Shown in pieces: positions 21,764-35,000 of a stretch of DNA of 64,000 nt. The translations under genes were made by a program, and so were the position numbers. The stretch covers positions 1 through 64,000 of the forward strand of contig OENT01000831.1 in NCBI GenBank assembly GCA_900239685.1. Reading direction: 5' to 3'. Under the pieces are notes generated by a model. It saw nothing but the letters and a program-made list of their open reading frames with translations, did no database searches and was not told the origin of the DNA. Each line of letters starts with the position of its first letter. The stretch's first letter is position 1. Source of the stretch: Rotaria macrura. Its lineage: Eukaryota > Rotifera > Eurotatoria > Philodinida > Philodinidae.

Positions 21764-23673
21764 ATTTTTTCTGTTTTTGTTTTTTTTTGTTTGTGAAAAT
21801 AAAATCATGAACGAAAGATCGATAAAAGTGTAGTAAATTTGATTATCTTACTCATAGTCCCGCACACATTCAAAAGTCCGTGTTTCATCGCAATATTTAA
21901 AAAAAGACTTAACCTCTCTAAAGTGGACACCTCTGTATAGTGGACAGTTTTGGAAAGTCCGAAAGGTGTCCACTATAGAGAGGTTTCACTGTATTTGATA
22001 TATCTCGATTCGTTGTTATTTCTTCTAAATAATAGTACTTCTCTATTAGTAGGATCACGAAAATTTAACAGGTGCAAGTAGTTTAATGGCAAATGATAAC
22101 ATGATTGTACTGTATTATTTTCTTCAATGATGGAAACCGTGTTTTTCATAATCTTATATCTTGTCAGATGTGGGGAAAAAATATACTTTTTTTTAATTCA
22201 TCGAATGACTGAACAACCAAATTAGTCTCGAATTCAACATCTACAAAAATTGCAAATAGGTCACCAGATGAAAAATAATAACCAAATGTATGGAATCTTT
22301 GGGATCCTAATTTTTTGTCTCGCAAGCAAAAGTTGAAATCAAGCCAAAGGATATATAGAATTTTCGATAGCAGTCGTCACTATATGTTCCACACAGTAAG
22401 TGTGAAATTTAACGCATACTGAAAAACACATACTCAGCTTAAATGTTTTCCATTCATTGAATCAAAGAAGCTTGAAGAACTTCTCTAATTGTATATTGTG
22501 CTATTATTTTCTTAAAAGAAAAACTAATTTCTTCAAAAAATTGACCACATCCCAGCGAATCAAATGTATTTCATTAGTGGCACACATTGTGGAGTGCAAT
22601 AGTCCTATGTAATATAATTGATATTTACCTATTTTTTTCAAGTAAGTCGAATAGAATACATTTCATATGTGGCACAATTCGAAGAAAGAATCGGTGTATG
22701 AACTATCACTAGGAATCTTTATTTTACCGATTCTGCAATTCTAAAGGTCGAGTTGAATTTGTTGAGTGGCAATGTTATGTTTACCATGAATTAGAGCTCA
22801 TCAAGTTGCACGGATGATTGATTGAATAATTTGAGAAATTATTCTATTTATTTTTGTCTATATTTCGTCAGTTTTGACCTTATCTGAAAGCGTAAATATA
22901 GCACTCGATAGAACTCATTGGGCTCTATCGAATAAATTTGCTTGAGTGAATCGTTGTGAGAAAAACTCGAATCGGTCGCTCAATTTCGGTACATGATATT
23001 ATTCAATGATTTTTTTTTCATTCATCTTCACAGGACAAATACAGAACAGAATTCTACAAATACGAAGTCAAAAACCGATTATAGTTTTTTCAAGACTCCA
23101 ATTTTTCTTATCTATATTCATACTTGTAGGAAATTAAGTTCAATGACTATTTCTTATGACGAGCGGCATTTTAAAGCATGTGTTTTAGTTTTCCATGGAA
23201 CTAAATGGTTGATTGAGTTTTTCCGCTCATCTAAATTTTTGAATAATTTTGAGTCGCGTTCTATGCGTTTTTTAAGTAAAAGTATCTGTGCTATAGCTAT
23301 AATCTTAAAGTGTATATTTTTTGAGACTTCAAATATTACGAAATTCGATCACAGTGTAGTCTTCTCTCTGGACTATGGAACCATACGAAAATAAGCGAAA
23401 ACGAATGCTACCTGAAGGAATAACAATGAAAATCAAGGGTCAAAATCTTTTTTTCAAAATCACTGTAGAATGTACATTGAAATTCTTAATGTATGTAAAT
23501 AGAGATTGTTTCAGACGGATAATGGATTTGTTCATTTTTAAGACACAAAATGAAAAGAAAATTTTATTTTGAACTTTTTCAATCATCATGCAATTTTCGT
23601 TTTATTACAACGCTTGTCCATTAGGGTACTCGAGTATCATGTAATCAATATTGGTGAAAAGAAAAAGAGCATC

Positions 23674-23905
23674 CTATAAATGCTCTAATAGTCTTGATTT
23701 ATAGAAAACTTGGATATTATCAGAGCTGTGACGAAAGACTGCCGATTGGAGAGAGGAGTTGTTAGTATTCATCGTAGGTGAACCAAAAACAGATGGATCA
23801 TCGAAAAATTCGACTGCGTGGTGGAGGGACAAGTTTCTTTCACACTCGGCTTGCACTAGCCTTTCGTAGACTGATGAATCATGGAAAACTCAGCCATGAA
23901 TCAGT
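23674..23905 (-). pseudogene. possible decayed coding fragment
   Basis: The minus-strand frame from about 23905 to the stop at 23674 has a balanced amino-acid composition (Glu, His, Asp, Pro, Ser; for example HAVEFFDDPSVFGSPT), unlike chance frames in this AT-rich DNA. There is no family match, start codon or splice structure I can defend. Confidence 0.2.
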
Positions 23906-26900
23906 TCCATAAGTCTTTGACTAGTCATATGTTGTTAGAATATTCCATGCTGCTATGATCGTATGTCTCTAGTAAGGAGAATTTCCTTCATTATGTCATA
24001 ATGTATGAATAGACCAGTGCAAACAGTGTGGGATAACTTGATCTGATGGTCTAATGAAGTGCGTCTCTATATTACACAATAAAAGAAAGACATTCATGTC
24101 TTCACATTCAGAAAACAAAGAGATATCTCAAAATGAAAAGTTGATATTCAAGACATTGAAAGTCTTAAAAACGTGAATTATTTGGTCTGACAATAACATA
24201 GAATAAAGTTTTTATAATTTCCCGTGGCCTTCAAGTGTCATTTTAGTCGAAATAAACCAAAGAAATTATTGTAAATTTTCAAACGTCCCTTTAGAAGGGA
24301 CATTAGGTTTTTTGACAATTAAATTAGTGTTGTCAGTACTTATGATTACTTTGATCATCTGTCTATACGAGACAGGTGTGGGATCAAGAGTTCTTTTGGT
24401 TCTGCATCTCTCTAGTCAATACATACAAGTAACATGCACATTTAAGAGACGAGAATGATCGATAAACTTGATCGTCTTAGAATTGTTGAAGTACATTGGC
24501 AAAAACTACTTCACTTGATCAAATTAATCGTAATACAAATACGAATATCTCTATGTTCTCTCTCTTAGCGGCCGATTACTATTCTATCATTTTTGCTTTT
24601 CTCATTTTCGATTCAAATTTTCGAAGTAGAATATTGTATAAGATCAATTGAACACGTACACATCCATTCGATTGTTGAGAAACTTGTTTTGATTAATATT
24701 TTAAACATATTATTTTATTTTATATCGATTTCAATGTACTTATGTTTCCATAAGTTTCTGAAATTTTCTAAAAATCTAATCAAATCTATTTCATATCGAA
24801 GAGAAAATTAATGACAATGAGAAACTAATTTTGAATGCAAGTTTAATTACATATTTCAAATCTCTTTTCGTTGATTTATTGGTGTCTGTATTCGAAGGTA
24901 TAGATAAGGATTTATGGAATTTACAAAGATTACTGCGTATTAGTTAATACCAGATTGAACAGATATTTTTCTCCTATGTAGATGTCGGAAAATAATAAAA
25001 ACAACTTTTAATATCGTAAAAACTCCAGTGGATAACAGAAATCATCTATTCATTTAACATCAGTAATTGTGTTTTCCTTTCACGTCATCAATATTACATG
25101 ATGTTCAACAACAATACATTAGAGATTTGATAGTATGAATAAGCATAGTATGATGAAATGTAAATCTCATGTTAAAATCACGTTTTTTTTTTGTTTTACA
25201 GAAAGAACTCCTTTTCAATATAAATTTAGACTTAATCCCTAAGGAGATAAATGGTTAGTTGCTTTTTTTAGAGTATGCTCTATTTCATAAAACAAAACAT
25301 CCGATGTTCTCAGACATGATTCCGTTGTTGTCGAAGAACATGATAGGACGAAGAACTTCCAAGCGAATAGAGCTGTCTATAATGTTTTTTTGTTTTTGCA
25401 TGTCGATATACAATCAAACTACTGAAAACGATATGTCTATTCAAACAATAATAAAGAACGTAACCTTTCAGTCTTTGATAACATGGATGTATCCAGGGTA
25501 TAAGAAATATTCCACATAACAAAATTGATTTTGTCAGGGAGTTAAATATGTTTCTATTTACAATGTATTCTATATGTGGATTTTTAAAATGAATAGTAAT
25601 GAAACTTTGATGTCGTTACAAGATGAATTGTCATTCTATTTTAATCTCGATATAGTCTTGGGAAAATAAATAAAATATTTATTTGGAAAATTATTATTTG
25701 TAGAAGTTTTAGTTATCGTTTATTACATTTACTGTAAAAATTTATTCAAACATTGTTCTATGCATTAGTTTAGGATTGTCGAAGAATAATTTACGTCTGG
25801 AAAAAACGAATATTTCTCTATAGATTGATTTTAAAATAAATAAATTACGTTAGAAGAAAAATCTCAGCTCCAATTGTATGCATGTATAAGTCATCGTATT
25901 ATGTAAAAGATAAGCTTGGGAATACTTTTTCAATTAATATCCATTATCATCATTCTTTTATCATATGAATTTATTAATAGAACGTTACATATACGAATGA
26001 GAACAACCTCGAATAGACATTCTGTTGAAGTTTGTTTTTCTCTGTTCACAAGTGTTCATATGAATATATCACTACATCTTGACACTTAGTAAATTTTCAT
26101 CAGAACTCGTTGTAGCGACTTGCAACATGATCTTGATGATGAATGTTTGTAGACTAAGAGTTTTTCTTTTTTCTAGGGTGGTATCGAACTTCTTTTTACT
26201 TTGTCAACTTTTTATAAAAACAATAACGATATGAGTGTTTCTTTCTTAATTAAACTTCGTCTGTGTTACTGACATTTTTCAAAATAGTATCATATAAGTG
26301 CGAATAGAAAAAGAAACACTTATTATCTGGTACCTATTTCATATAAAACAATCACTTATCAAGAAGTATGCAAACAACGCTCACAAAATATGGTATCGTA
26401 AGTGAAATAAATTCTTATACTACATTCAAATAAATACCATTCTATTAGAAATGGACGGATCGATAATAATAAGTCATTCGTCGGAAAATTTCTCAAGATA
26501 TTCTCGGAACTAATTTCAGCTTTTGAATGTCAAGTATATTAAGACATATTAGGCCTTTTGTATACAATTTTTCCTCTACGAATGGATCGATAGAGTCGAA
26601 ATTGAAATCATACATAAGATTCATTCTGTGTACTTTGATACAAGTATATAAAATGATGATGACATATGTTAAATCGAGTTAACTTTCATAGATTTATCTT
26701 CGATGATTTCATCGGTATAGTTTACATCTATTCTAAAGAATGTCTAATGCAATAAGATAGATCAGTTAGAAAATTCTGTTCTAAAAATTAATATATATTG
26801 TAATTCGATTCAATCAAACTAGGAAAAAAAAGAACTAAAGCTATGAAATAATTGAATTTCATATGTAAACGAGAGGCAGCAAGGAACATTTGGTGTATGA

Positions 26901-27093
26901 TGCAAAAAGAATGAAAAACACATTCTAAAACTCAATCAATAATAACCGTCATACTTCGTGGTAGCTATCTCCCAAATGATTCATTGATTATGTTTCGATA
27001 AATTTTACATTAGCCGACATAGAAATATTCGATTTGTATTGGCAACAAAACAAATTGGTTTTTGATGATACCAAAAACTCGAATTAACATGCA

Positions 27094-27122
27094 TGTTGTT
27101 GTTGTTGTTGTTGTTGTTGTTT
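27094..27122. repeat. (GTT)n microsatellite
   Basis: Nine tandem GTT units in intergenic DNA. Confidence 0.85.
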
Positions 27123-28001
27123 CGGTGGAAAAAAGAGGTCGAGCTCTAATTGACTTTTTTTGGATTGTTTTCGACGATTAGAAATATTCTCTCATAAGTA
27201 ATAAATATAAGAGCGTATTTGCAGTCCGGATGTCTATCAAGTACTTATCTTTTTCTTTCTTTTTTATTAGTATATTTTGCCTCCATTGTTTCCAAATAAA
27301 GAAAGATCTTCAAGAGTATATTCGACACTGTATATAATTACTAGAACAGTTCACGACTCTCAAAAAAATTCATCATTATTTTTCATCCACATAAGACTTC
27401 ATAAACTAGAGAAAAAAAAATAAACAATATATGCAATTAATGCCAAATTATTTTGTTAGACAATCGTCTGAATGTTTATTTCATGTATATTATTAGGCCC
27501 TGTAGGTTAATTTTAATGATATATTATCATTAGACCTTTCTCATTTTTTTATCATTTGAACTTAAAACGAGTGAAAATCTTTAGTGAAAGGTGAAATAAT
27601 AACAATATTCAACATATTATTGTATAATTTTCTATATAACACATAATGATGCATGCTCACTCAATATAATTTTCGCGATCAACTACCATCACAATTATTG
27701 CCTTTACATTTGCTTGTAAACACATATTTCTTTCTTTTCACTATAATTTATTTTTTCATCTGATTCAAGATTAGTTATTATTATTTTTTATTTATTTATA
27801 ACATTGAATGCACTTTTTCTTTCTTCTATGTATGAAACATTTCTATAGTGTAATATTGTTATGCAAAAGAAAAATATATGTGTACATGTGTTTAGGTTTT
27901 CCGGTGTAACAAATTTTGCCCTTCATCGTATATTTTATATAGGCATTTGATTGCGATTATTTTGTTTTTTCTTCTATCAATTCTTGGCAATTTAGTTTTT
28001 C

Positions 28002-28023
28002 ATATATATATATATATATATAT
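28002..28023. repeat. (AT)n microsatellite
   Basis: Eleven AT units; a second, nine-unit (AT)n tract follows about 60 bp downstream at 28084-28101. Confidence 0.85.
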
Positions 28024-28083
28024 GGTCTAGTGATTTCTTGTTACTAATAATTATCTTCAGTTGTTTAATAAGTAAAAAAATAA

Positions 28084-28101
28084 ATATATATATATATATA
28101 T
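28084..28101. repeat. (AT)n microsatellite
   Basis: About nine AT units, close to the tract at 28002. Confidence 0.8.
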
Positions 28102-31007
28102 GTAAATATTTATTATCGATTTATTTTTAAAATACAAAAAAAAAAGGACTTGCGTACAATCATATGTTCGTGTTACATTTATTTGAATAGAGATAGAACG
28201 TGTTGATCGAAAGATATTAACGATGACAGTTAGGGATCAATATAATGTTCTGTTTCGTTTAGGTAAATAAATTATTTTACTTGTTCCAGCTGTTTTATTA
28301 TGATATCAATATGTAAAGAATAACGCGTTGTCTATTGGCTATTCTGATAAATAGTCAAAGTGTGTTTAAGTATGATTTATTATCATATTTATGTTTTCTT
28401 TATTTTAAAAGAAAAATATCTACAAAATTATTGTTCAATTAGATTTTTCTTTGATAATTGTTATGCGTCAAATAGAGTCATTATAAGTTTATATCATAAT
28501 TGACTCTTAAAATAGATATATGTAAACGTGTATCATTCATCAACGAAATCTATTTTATTTTAAGGAAAATATTGCATAAAATATCACGAACCATGTGCAT
28601 CAACGAAACAAGAGAAAAAGAGAACGAGGAATATATTTATACATATTGGTCACATATTCAACGCTACTATTATATCATCATCGTCAATGAATCGTCTCTG
28701 TTTCCTTACATTGACTAGCATGTATTCGTCTAAGGTTGATAAGCAATGAGGCGAAGCCAGTCGCATATATTTATGTGTATATGCTTATTTGTGTGTATAA
28801 ACGTCATACCGTTGAAACTATAAAACAACGAGTAAAACGCCGTCGATGATTAAATTCTGCTGAATGCTTTATATTTATATATACATATCAGGTAAAATTG
28901 ATCAATAACAAATGAAATTGTTTTTTGAAAGATTTTTTATTCACAAAGGAATATTCATATATGAATCTATTGATTAGAGAGAAAACCAGAAATGAGAGTT
29001 ATCCGTATGAAGACATTGAATGGCATTCTAATAAGTGATGAAAGAATTATAATGCGATCATATGGGAAGAAAAGAAATATTATGATGATCTAAAAAAAGA
29101 AATAATAATAGATGGACTGTAGCATGTTTATAAAATGGCATCATTTACGATGCTTTGATTGAGAAAAGAACGAGTAAAAGATGACAAGTCATTCTCATTT
29201 TGCATTGTGACAGTAAGCCATACAGAGTTGTTTTCCGCAAGCTTTCTTGTTTTCAGTCATCAACTTCTCTCGTCTGAAGTATCAGAATACCAACTGAAAA
29301 TAAAAATAGATAGAAATCATGCGCTACTCGTTGATAATATTTTTTATCGACTAGTTGACAATATTCGATACTAGTAGCCTTTATACATAAACAAAGCATG
29401 GCGATGATTGACAGCGTCGAATATAGGTTAACAATTATTCTTGAAGATTATTGAACGTAATTTTTTAATATTATTTGTTATCGAAAGTTTATTCGTTAGA
29501 ATCTTTTATCTTGAAATCCTACTGTATTCGATGAAATATTTTTCGATTTTAAATAAATATCTTAGATTATAACTTATTACTACATAGCCGAATTCAATAA
29601 TATCCGGTGGTACTTTTTAGTTTCGACATATTTGTTTTATATTTCAAAATTAACAAACATGTATTGTAAGTTTTAATTTTATATGAAAAAAATCACCGAC
29701 AGTTAAGATTCTTCCACAAGGAAATCATATTGATTATAAGGTCAGATATGAGAAAGTACCTAGATCCATTAATTACTTCGTTAATGTTAATTATAAAGTG
29801 TCACTCTGAATAATGAGATAGTACTATTTTTAAGGTAAGAGATTTTCAATCAGCGATATTGTTCAATATTCCGAAGTTCTTTTTCAAATATTCGTGTGGA
29901 ACTAGTTTTGACAGGAGAGAAAATATTCTATTAGTCCTATTGTTTCTATGACAAGAGATCAATTATTGATTAAAACATCAATGTAAACGAAAGTACAATA
30001 GGGATTTCTATTTAGAAAATTCATTTGTACTACGTACGTATGTGTGTATTGAAGATTGTTGTCATGATTTTCAACGATTCAAATGTTAGCGGGTACTATG
30101 TTAGACATAGGGTCTGATTCTTTTTTCTTAATACTTTCTGTTTTTCTTTTGTCATATATTAGTTGCGAAAAGATCAACGGATAGATAACTCTAGACAATG
30201 ATAGGGTTTCAGGACTTATTTGATTCTTTCCCACCTACGAGCATGACATGATTTGAAGATTAAATTAGATATAACTTCGATGCAAAGAAATTTCAAAAGC
30301 TAAGCCTTCTATTTTTCTCCCGAGATTATCTTCTAGTTCAAAATTAAAAATATATCATCTTTATTTACTGTGATACGAATAGTCGAAGATCAAAGGATGG
30401 AATGTTCGAAATGGAACATAATATTCAGTATTTATGATGTAAACTCGATATGTGTCATGCAGTACTTTGCATCGTTCGCTAGCTTAGATATATTCGCTTA
30501 GAACTATGATGGAAAAGGAAATTAGGAGACCGGATACATTTAATCATATTGTTTCTTGTATCATTACTTTGCATTCTTGCTCGTCTCTGATGCATATAAA
30601 ACTATCAATAGCGAGAAGAGAAAGTAAAGTAAATGATTGATATATCTTGGCAGTACTTTAGACGACGTATAGTTTATTGATCGATTGAATAGGTTCAGGG
30701 AGCTCTTCCGCAGTCAATCCTATGACATTTTCCCTTTCTTTTGTTACAAAAGATTGTCTCGTTTTCTACTTGCTAATGTCAGTCATATATTAGATCTTCT
30801 TTTCCTTTTTTCACACAACTTTGTGATATTGTTTATTTCTTCAATTTTAACTCTTGAGCTTGATTGAGTTAGCTCATATAATGCAATAATCCTATCTACG
30901 AAGTTGAACTAAAACATTCAGAGTAAAGCATTTTCCTTTATTTTTTCTGTTAATAAAATCAAGAACAGGCGACGCTCTTCACATAACGATTGATTCTTTT
31001 AAGTGAC

Positions 31008-31024
31008 ATATATATATATATATA
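31008..31024. repeat. (AT)n microsatellite
   Basis: About eight AT units upstream of the GPCR gene. Confidence 0.75.
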
Positions 31025-32022
31025 CAAGAGAGAAAAGTAGAAAATTAATATTCAATAGGTATGTCGTATAAAATTTTACAAAATATGATCGTTATAAAAA
31101 AAAAAAGAAGAAAAGTATTATTGACAGTTATATGACATTAAAACAACAACGAAATAGAATAAATGATATTCACTTATAAGAAACGAAGGTGATCGAGAGA
31201 GAGAGCATTTTTTTATATTTTAAGTGTATTCTATTTATAGAATTAGTCGATATAGAATTGTACGAAATAAAAGGAAAAGAATACAATAAACAAATACTAT
31301 CAATTGAACAAGTTTCTTTCGATAGAAAAATCAATGAATTTCTTCAATATCGATAATAAATAGTTCTAACTTTAGGAAACAGAACTACACATATTTCTAG
31401 ATATATGTTGAGTTCATTCATAGAAAACTATGATATTCTACTAGTTATCATACAGTTCGATATTACTGATAATTTCAAGAATAATAATTTTCACTCATTA
31501 TAAATTCATACATATTTATTTATTCGAGTGTATTGCATAATTTTCTTTGAATAGAGAGACTATTGAAAAAGAAAAACAAACTTCGAAATTAATAATACCG
31601 ATATTTGTACTTGTAGGATTAAATACATGATAATTGTTATCCGTATGAGTTAGAGATGTATCATCCTAATTATGCTTTTTTGCTTCTTTTGATATTCTCA
31701 AGAGAAACTCCTACTATACGAAATATTATTATTTGATGTTTACGATGACTATGTAGATGATCCACGTTTGGTTACGTTAAAGAACAAATTAGTTTGATAA
31801 GAATAGAAAGAAAGAAAAGAGAGAAAGAACAGAAAAGGGTCGATTTCCTTTTTTTACTTTTATTCCGACCAATATAGTGACTTATTACTAGATACAATAT
31901 ATACGTATATATAAATGTCATTTGGTTTTGTTTTTTTTTTCTAGATTTTTATTTTAATAACTATGATACGATGGTATTTCATTAATTGTTACTAGAAATA
32001 ACGAAGAAAATGATATGACGCC

Positions 32023-35000
32023 ATGGCTAATCAAACATTAGTTGACGCTCGTGAAATTATCGGAAAATTTAATGATTCAAAAGCAATTGTTACAACAACA
32101 GATATGTATTCATTATCTGTTTTAAGTCAAACCATGAAAAATCATGATATTTCACCTTTAGCATGTATTGGTTTTGCTTTACTTATATTAACTACAGTTA
32201 TCGGTAATACACTTGTACTTGCTGCACTTTTACTTGATAAAAAACTTCATACACCATCGTTTTTTCTTATTGCTAATATGGCTATTGCTGATTTATTACT
32301 TGGTGAGAAGTCGTCGTATTCTATTTATTATTTCATAGAAAACTCATCAATCAAACGATTTATTTTTCAGGCGTAGCTGTTCTTCCATTTTCATCTGTAC
32401 TTGAACTACTCAATAATCGATGGATTTTCGGACAAAGCTTTTGTTCAGCATGGCTTGCTATCGATGTACTATGTTGTACAGCATCAATCATAGGTCTAGC
32501 CGGTGTATCTATTGATAGATATATTGGTGTAACGCGACCATTGAAATACAGTAGTATAATGACCATACGACGGACGATTTATTTGATAATTATTATTTGG
32601 GCAGCGTCAATTTTAACATCTGTCGTGCCGTTATTTGGTTTGACTGATCGAGGAACAATATTTAAAAATACGAATTCATCTCATGAAGTTCCAGAAACAT
32701 GTGAAATCAATAAAAATACGTTCTATACAATATTTTCATCGATGATATCATTCTATATACCTGTTGTCATACTTCTTATACTCTATTCACGTATATATCA
32801 AGAAGCTAAACAGCAAGGACAAAAATTAGAAAGTGAAAAACGTCGTCTCTATAAAATGAATTATCAAATAGCATCTGAACATGCACGACAACAACATAGT
32901 CAATCGAATCGACAATCTGTTCTCACACAAACTCAATCGAATCGATCCAATGATAATAAAAACGATGTATCAACAACACTTTTAAATCTTGACCATACGG
33001 CGAATGAAGAAAATGGTGTCGGTCGTCGTTTATCAGCAACCTATGCAAATTCATCGAAGAAAGATTATTTAGATATTCAGGTATCAATAGATTATCTAAT
33101 GAATAATAGATCATTTTTCTTTCTTTCAAGGTTAAAACTAACATTATATTTTAAGCAAGAAAAACAAAAAGAAAATAAATTATGTTTGTTCGAGAAAGCA
33201 CAAAAACTACTTTTGAGAAAACTAGAAACGAATCAGTAAAACAAAAGATGAGCTAAACACATCAATTAGAATAGTAAAGATGAATCGAGAGAAGAAAAAA
33301 GAAGAAGTCTATAAACATGTATATACATTAAGAAGATATGGTTTTCACGAGGCTAGAAGAACTTATTCGTTTATTTCTTTTTTTTTACGGTCAAGATAAT
33401 AATAGATTATTTTGACATGTTGACTTTATAATACAACATGGAATAATTCTCAAGTAAATAAATAATAATGTAATAATTCTCAAATGTACGACACATACTT
33501 ACCTAAAAGTCAAAGATTGAATACGGTATAATTTGAATACAGGTGACAACTCAAGGCTATATCTCTATTACCGATAAATATTTCCTATCTAAAGTGCATC
33601 GTTAACAATACTCATGAACTATATAGTTTAATATTGACTGTAGAGTGAACAGTCTATGATAATTAAATAATCCGTGAAAGTTGCGTGATTATAGCAATGG
33701 ACATACATGGTGACAACTGTCGATATTCATCGGTCTTAACAGTGAGAAACAACAAAAATAGAAAACATAATTTCAAGGATAAAAAATTGTTACATTTCTC
33801 ATGGATTAAAGTTGATGAATGCTTAATTTAACAGATTCCATGTATGATAGTTTGTATCCAGTAGTAGTATGAATTCTAGTTTCATTTAACTCGGTATTAG
33901 GATTGTAGATAATAATATTGAAGTTTTCCATGAGGGAATACATTTACTTCTAATGTTTGATTGTTTTCTATGAGTAATAGACAATAACTCGTTCAAGTAA
34001 ACAAATACTCAGCATGGGAATACTAACGAGAGAACATATCCATCTGATAAATCACTTTTGGATTAGTGCAATGATTTGTCGTGCCCACTAGCGTATTGTT
34101 GCCGAGACGTAGGATTTTTACGATATTTTTAATCATCGGATCGCCATCATTCTTAGGAAAATGAAGGTTCAAATTTTGACTTGAAAATTTGTACAGAGAT
34201 GACAGATCATGATGAGACTAGTTTATTGTGAAAGTTTCTGATTGTTTGGTTGTTTCTAGTCTGAAATAAGTGCAATCATATCGTTTGTGAATAAATTTTC
34301 GTCGAAAAATATTTTAGAAGCAGCAACAATGTTCAAAAATGAACAGGAAATTTATCGATTTCAGAACGCAAAAATATGTATGATTGGTTGATGTAATTTT
34401 TATCGAGCTACGTAAGGAAACAATTTTAATTTGATTTATCAGCATAGAATTAAATCATAACTGCTGCTTGATTGTTAAAATATACAAGTTCATAGTACAA
34501 GGATCAATATATGTTGTCGACGAGTGATATGTTATTCGAAATAAGAACATCAAATCCAATGATGTATATGGACGATCTTAGAGCAAGTTCTTATGATAGC
34601 TGTATCTTCGGATAGGAACAGTCAAAAGATCTGAAACTTTCACAATAAACTATTCTCAGCGTGACCTATCCGTCTCAGTGGAAAGTTTCAAGTTAAAATT
34701 CAAAACTTCGTTTTGCTAGTGTTCCTGACGAGTAGGGATGTCACTTTGACATTCCGTTCCCGTTCTTGAAAACAAAGGATTGATTAGTTCTGGTTCCAAA
34801 GAAAGAAACAGTTGAAATGTGTTAAAAGTTCAGAGACCTAAGAATGATCGTCTGATACTCTGGCCTACGGGTGTCAATATTCTCATTCACAAGAGTCGGG
34901 AACTTATTTCACGATTGCATAAAAGTATCAGAACGAAAATATACTACGGACGCTACATTGAAACGATGTTTGATAACGCAGTTTGAGATGCGTTCCGGTT

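Larger units (their letters stand above)
21012..21991 (+). mobile_element. pogo/Tigger-like DNA transposon, internally deleted, with a nested insertion
   Basis: The ends are near-matching inverted repeats: CAGTAAAACCTCCCTTAGTG at 21012 and, reading in from 21991 on the other strand, CAGTGAAACCTCTCTATAGT. Each is followed by GGACAC. Both ends are flanked by TA (21010-21011 and 21992-21993), the Tc1/mariner-pogo target duplication. The motif AGTGGACAC recurs several times inside each end (subterminal repeats). The middle retains only the C-terminal part of a pogo/Tigger transposase; everything upstream of it is missing. So the copy is non-autonomous. A 299-bp inverted-repeat element sits inside it. 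Confidence 0.85.
21994..32022. other. 10-kb gene-free stretch upstream of the GPCR
   Basis: No supported gene. Frames are short and stop-rich. The most protein-like scrap is at 23674-23856 on the minus strand, listed separately. Simple repeats at 27094, 28002, 28084 and 31008 are listed separately. AT content is extreme around 25.6-26.2 and 27.4-28.5 kb. The last 1-2 kb before 32023 should hold the GPCR promoter and 5' UTR, possibly with a UTR intron: TTTTTTTTTTCTAG at 31931-31944 is a good acceptor. Confidence 0.45.

Noticed and set aside
22993..23572. 133-codon and 65-codon plus-strand frames
   Set aside because: Phe/Ile/Lys/Ser-biased composition as expected from AT-rich random DNA; no domain and no partner exons.
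32303..32370. Reading the GPCR first exon through to the in-frame stop after 32370
   Set aside because: The read-through peptide destroys helix 2. The GTGAG...TTTCAG intron restores the receptor frame exactly.
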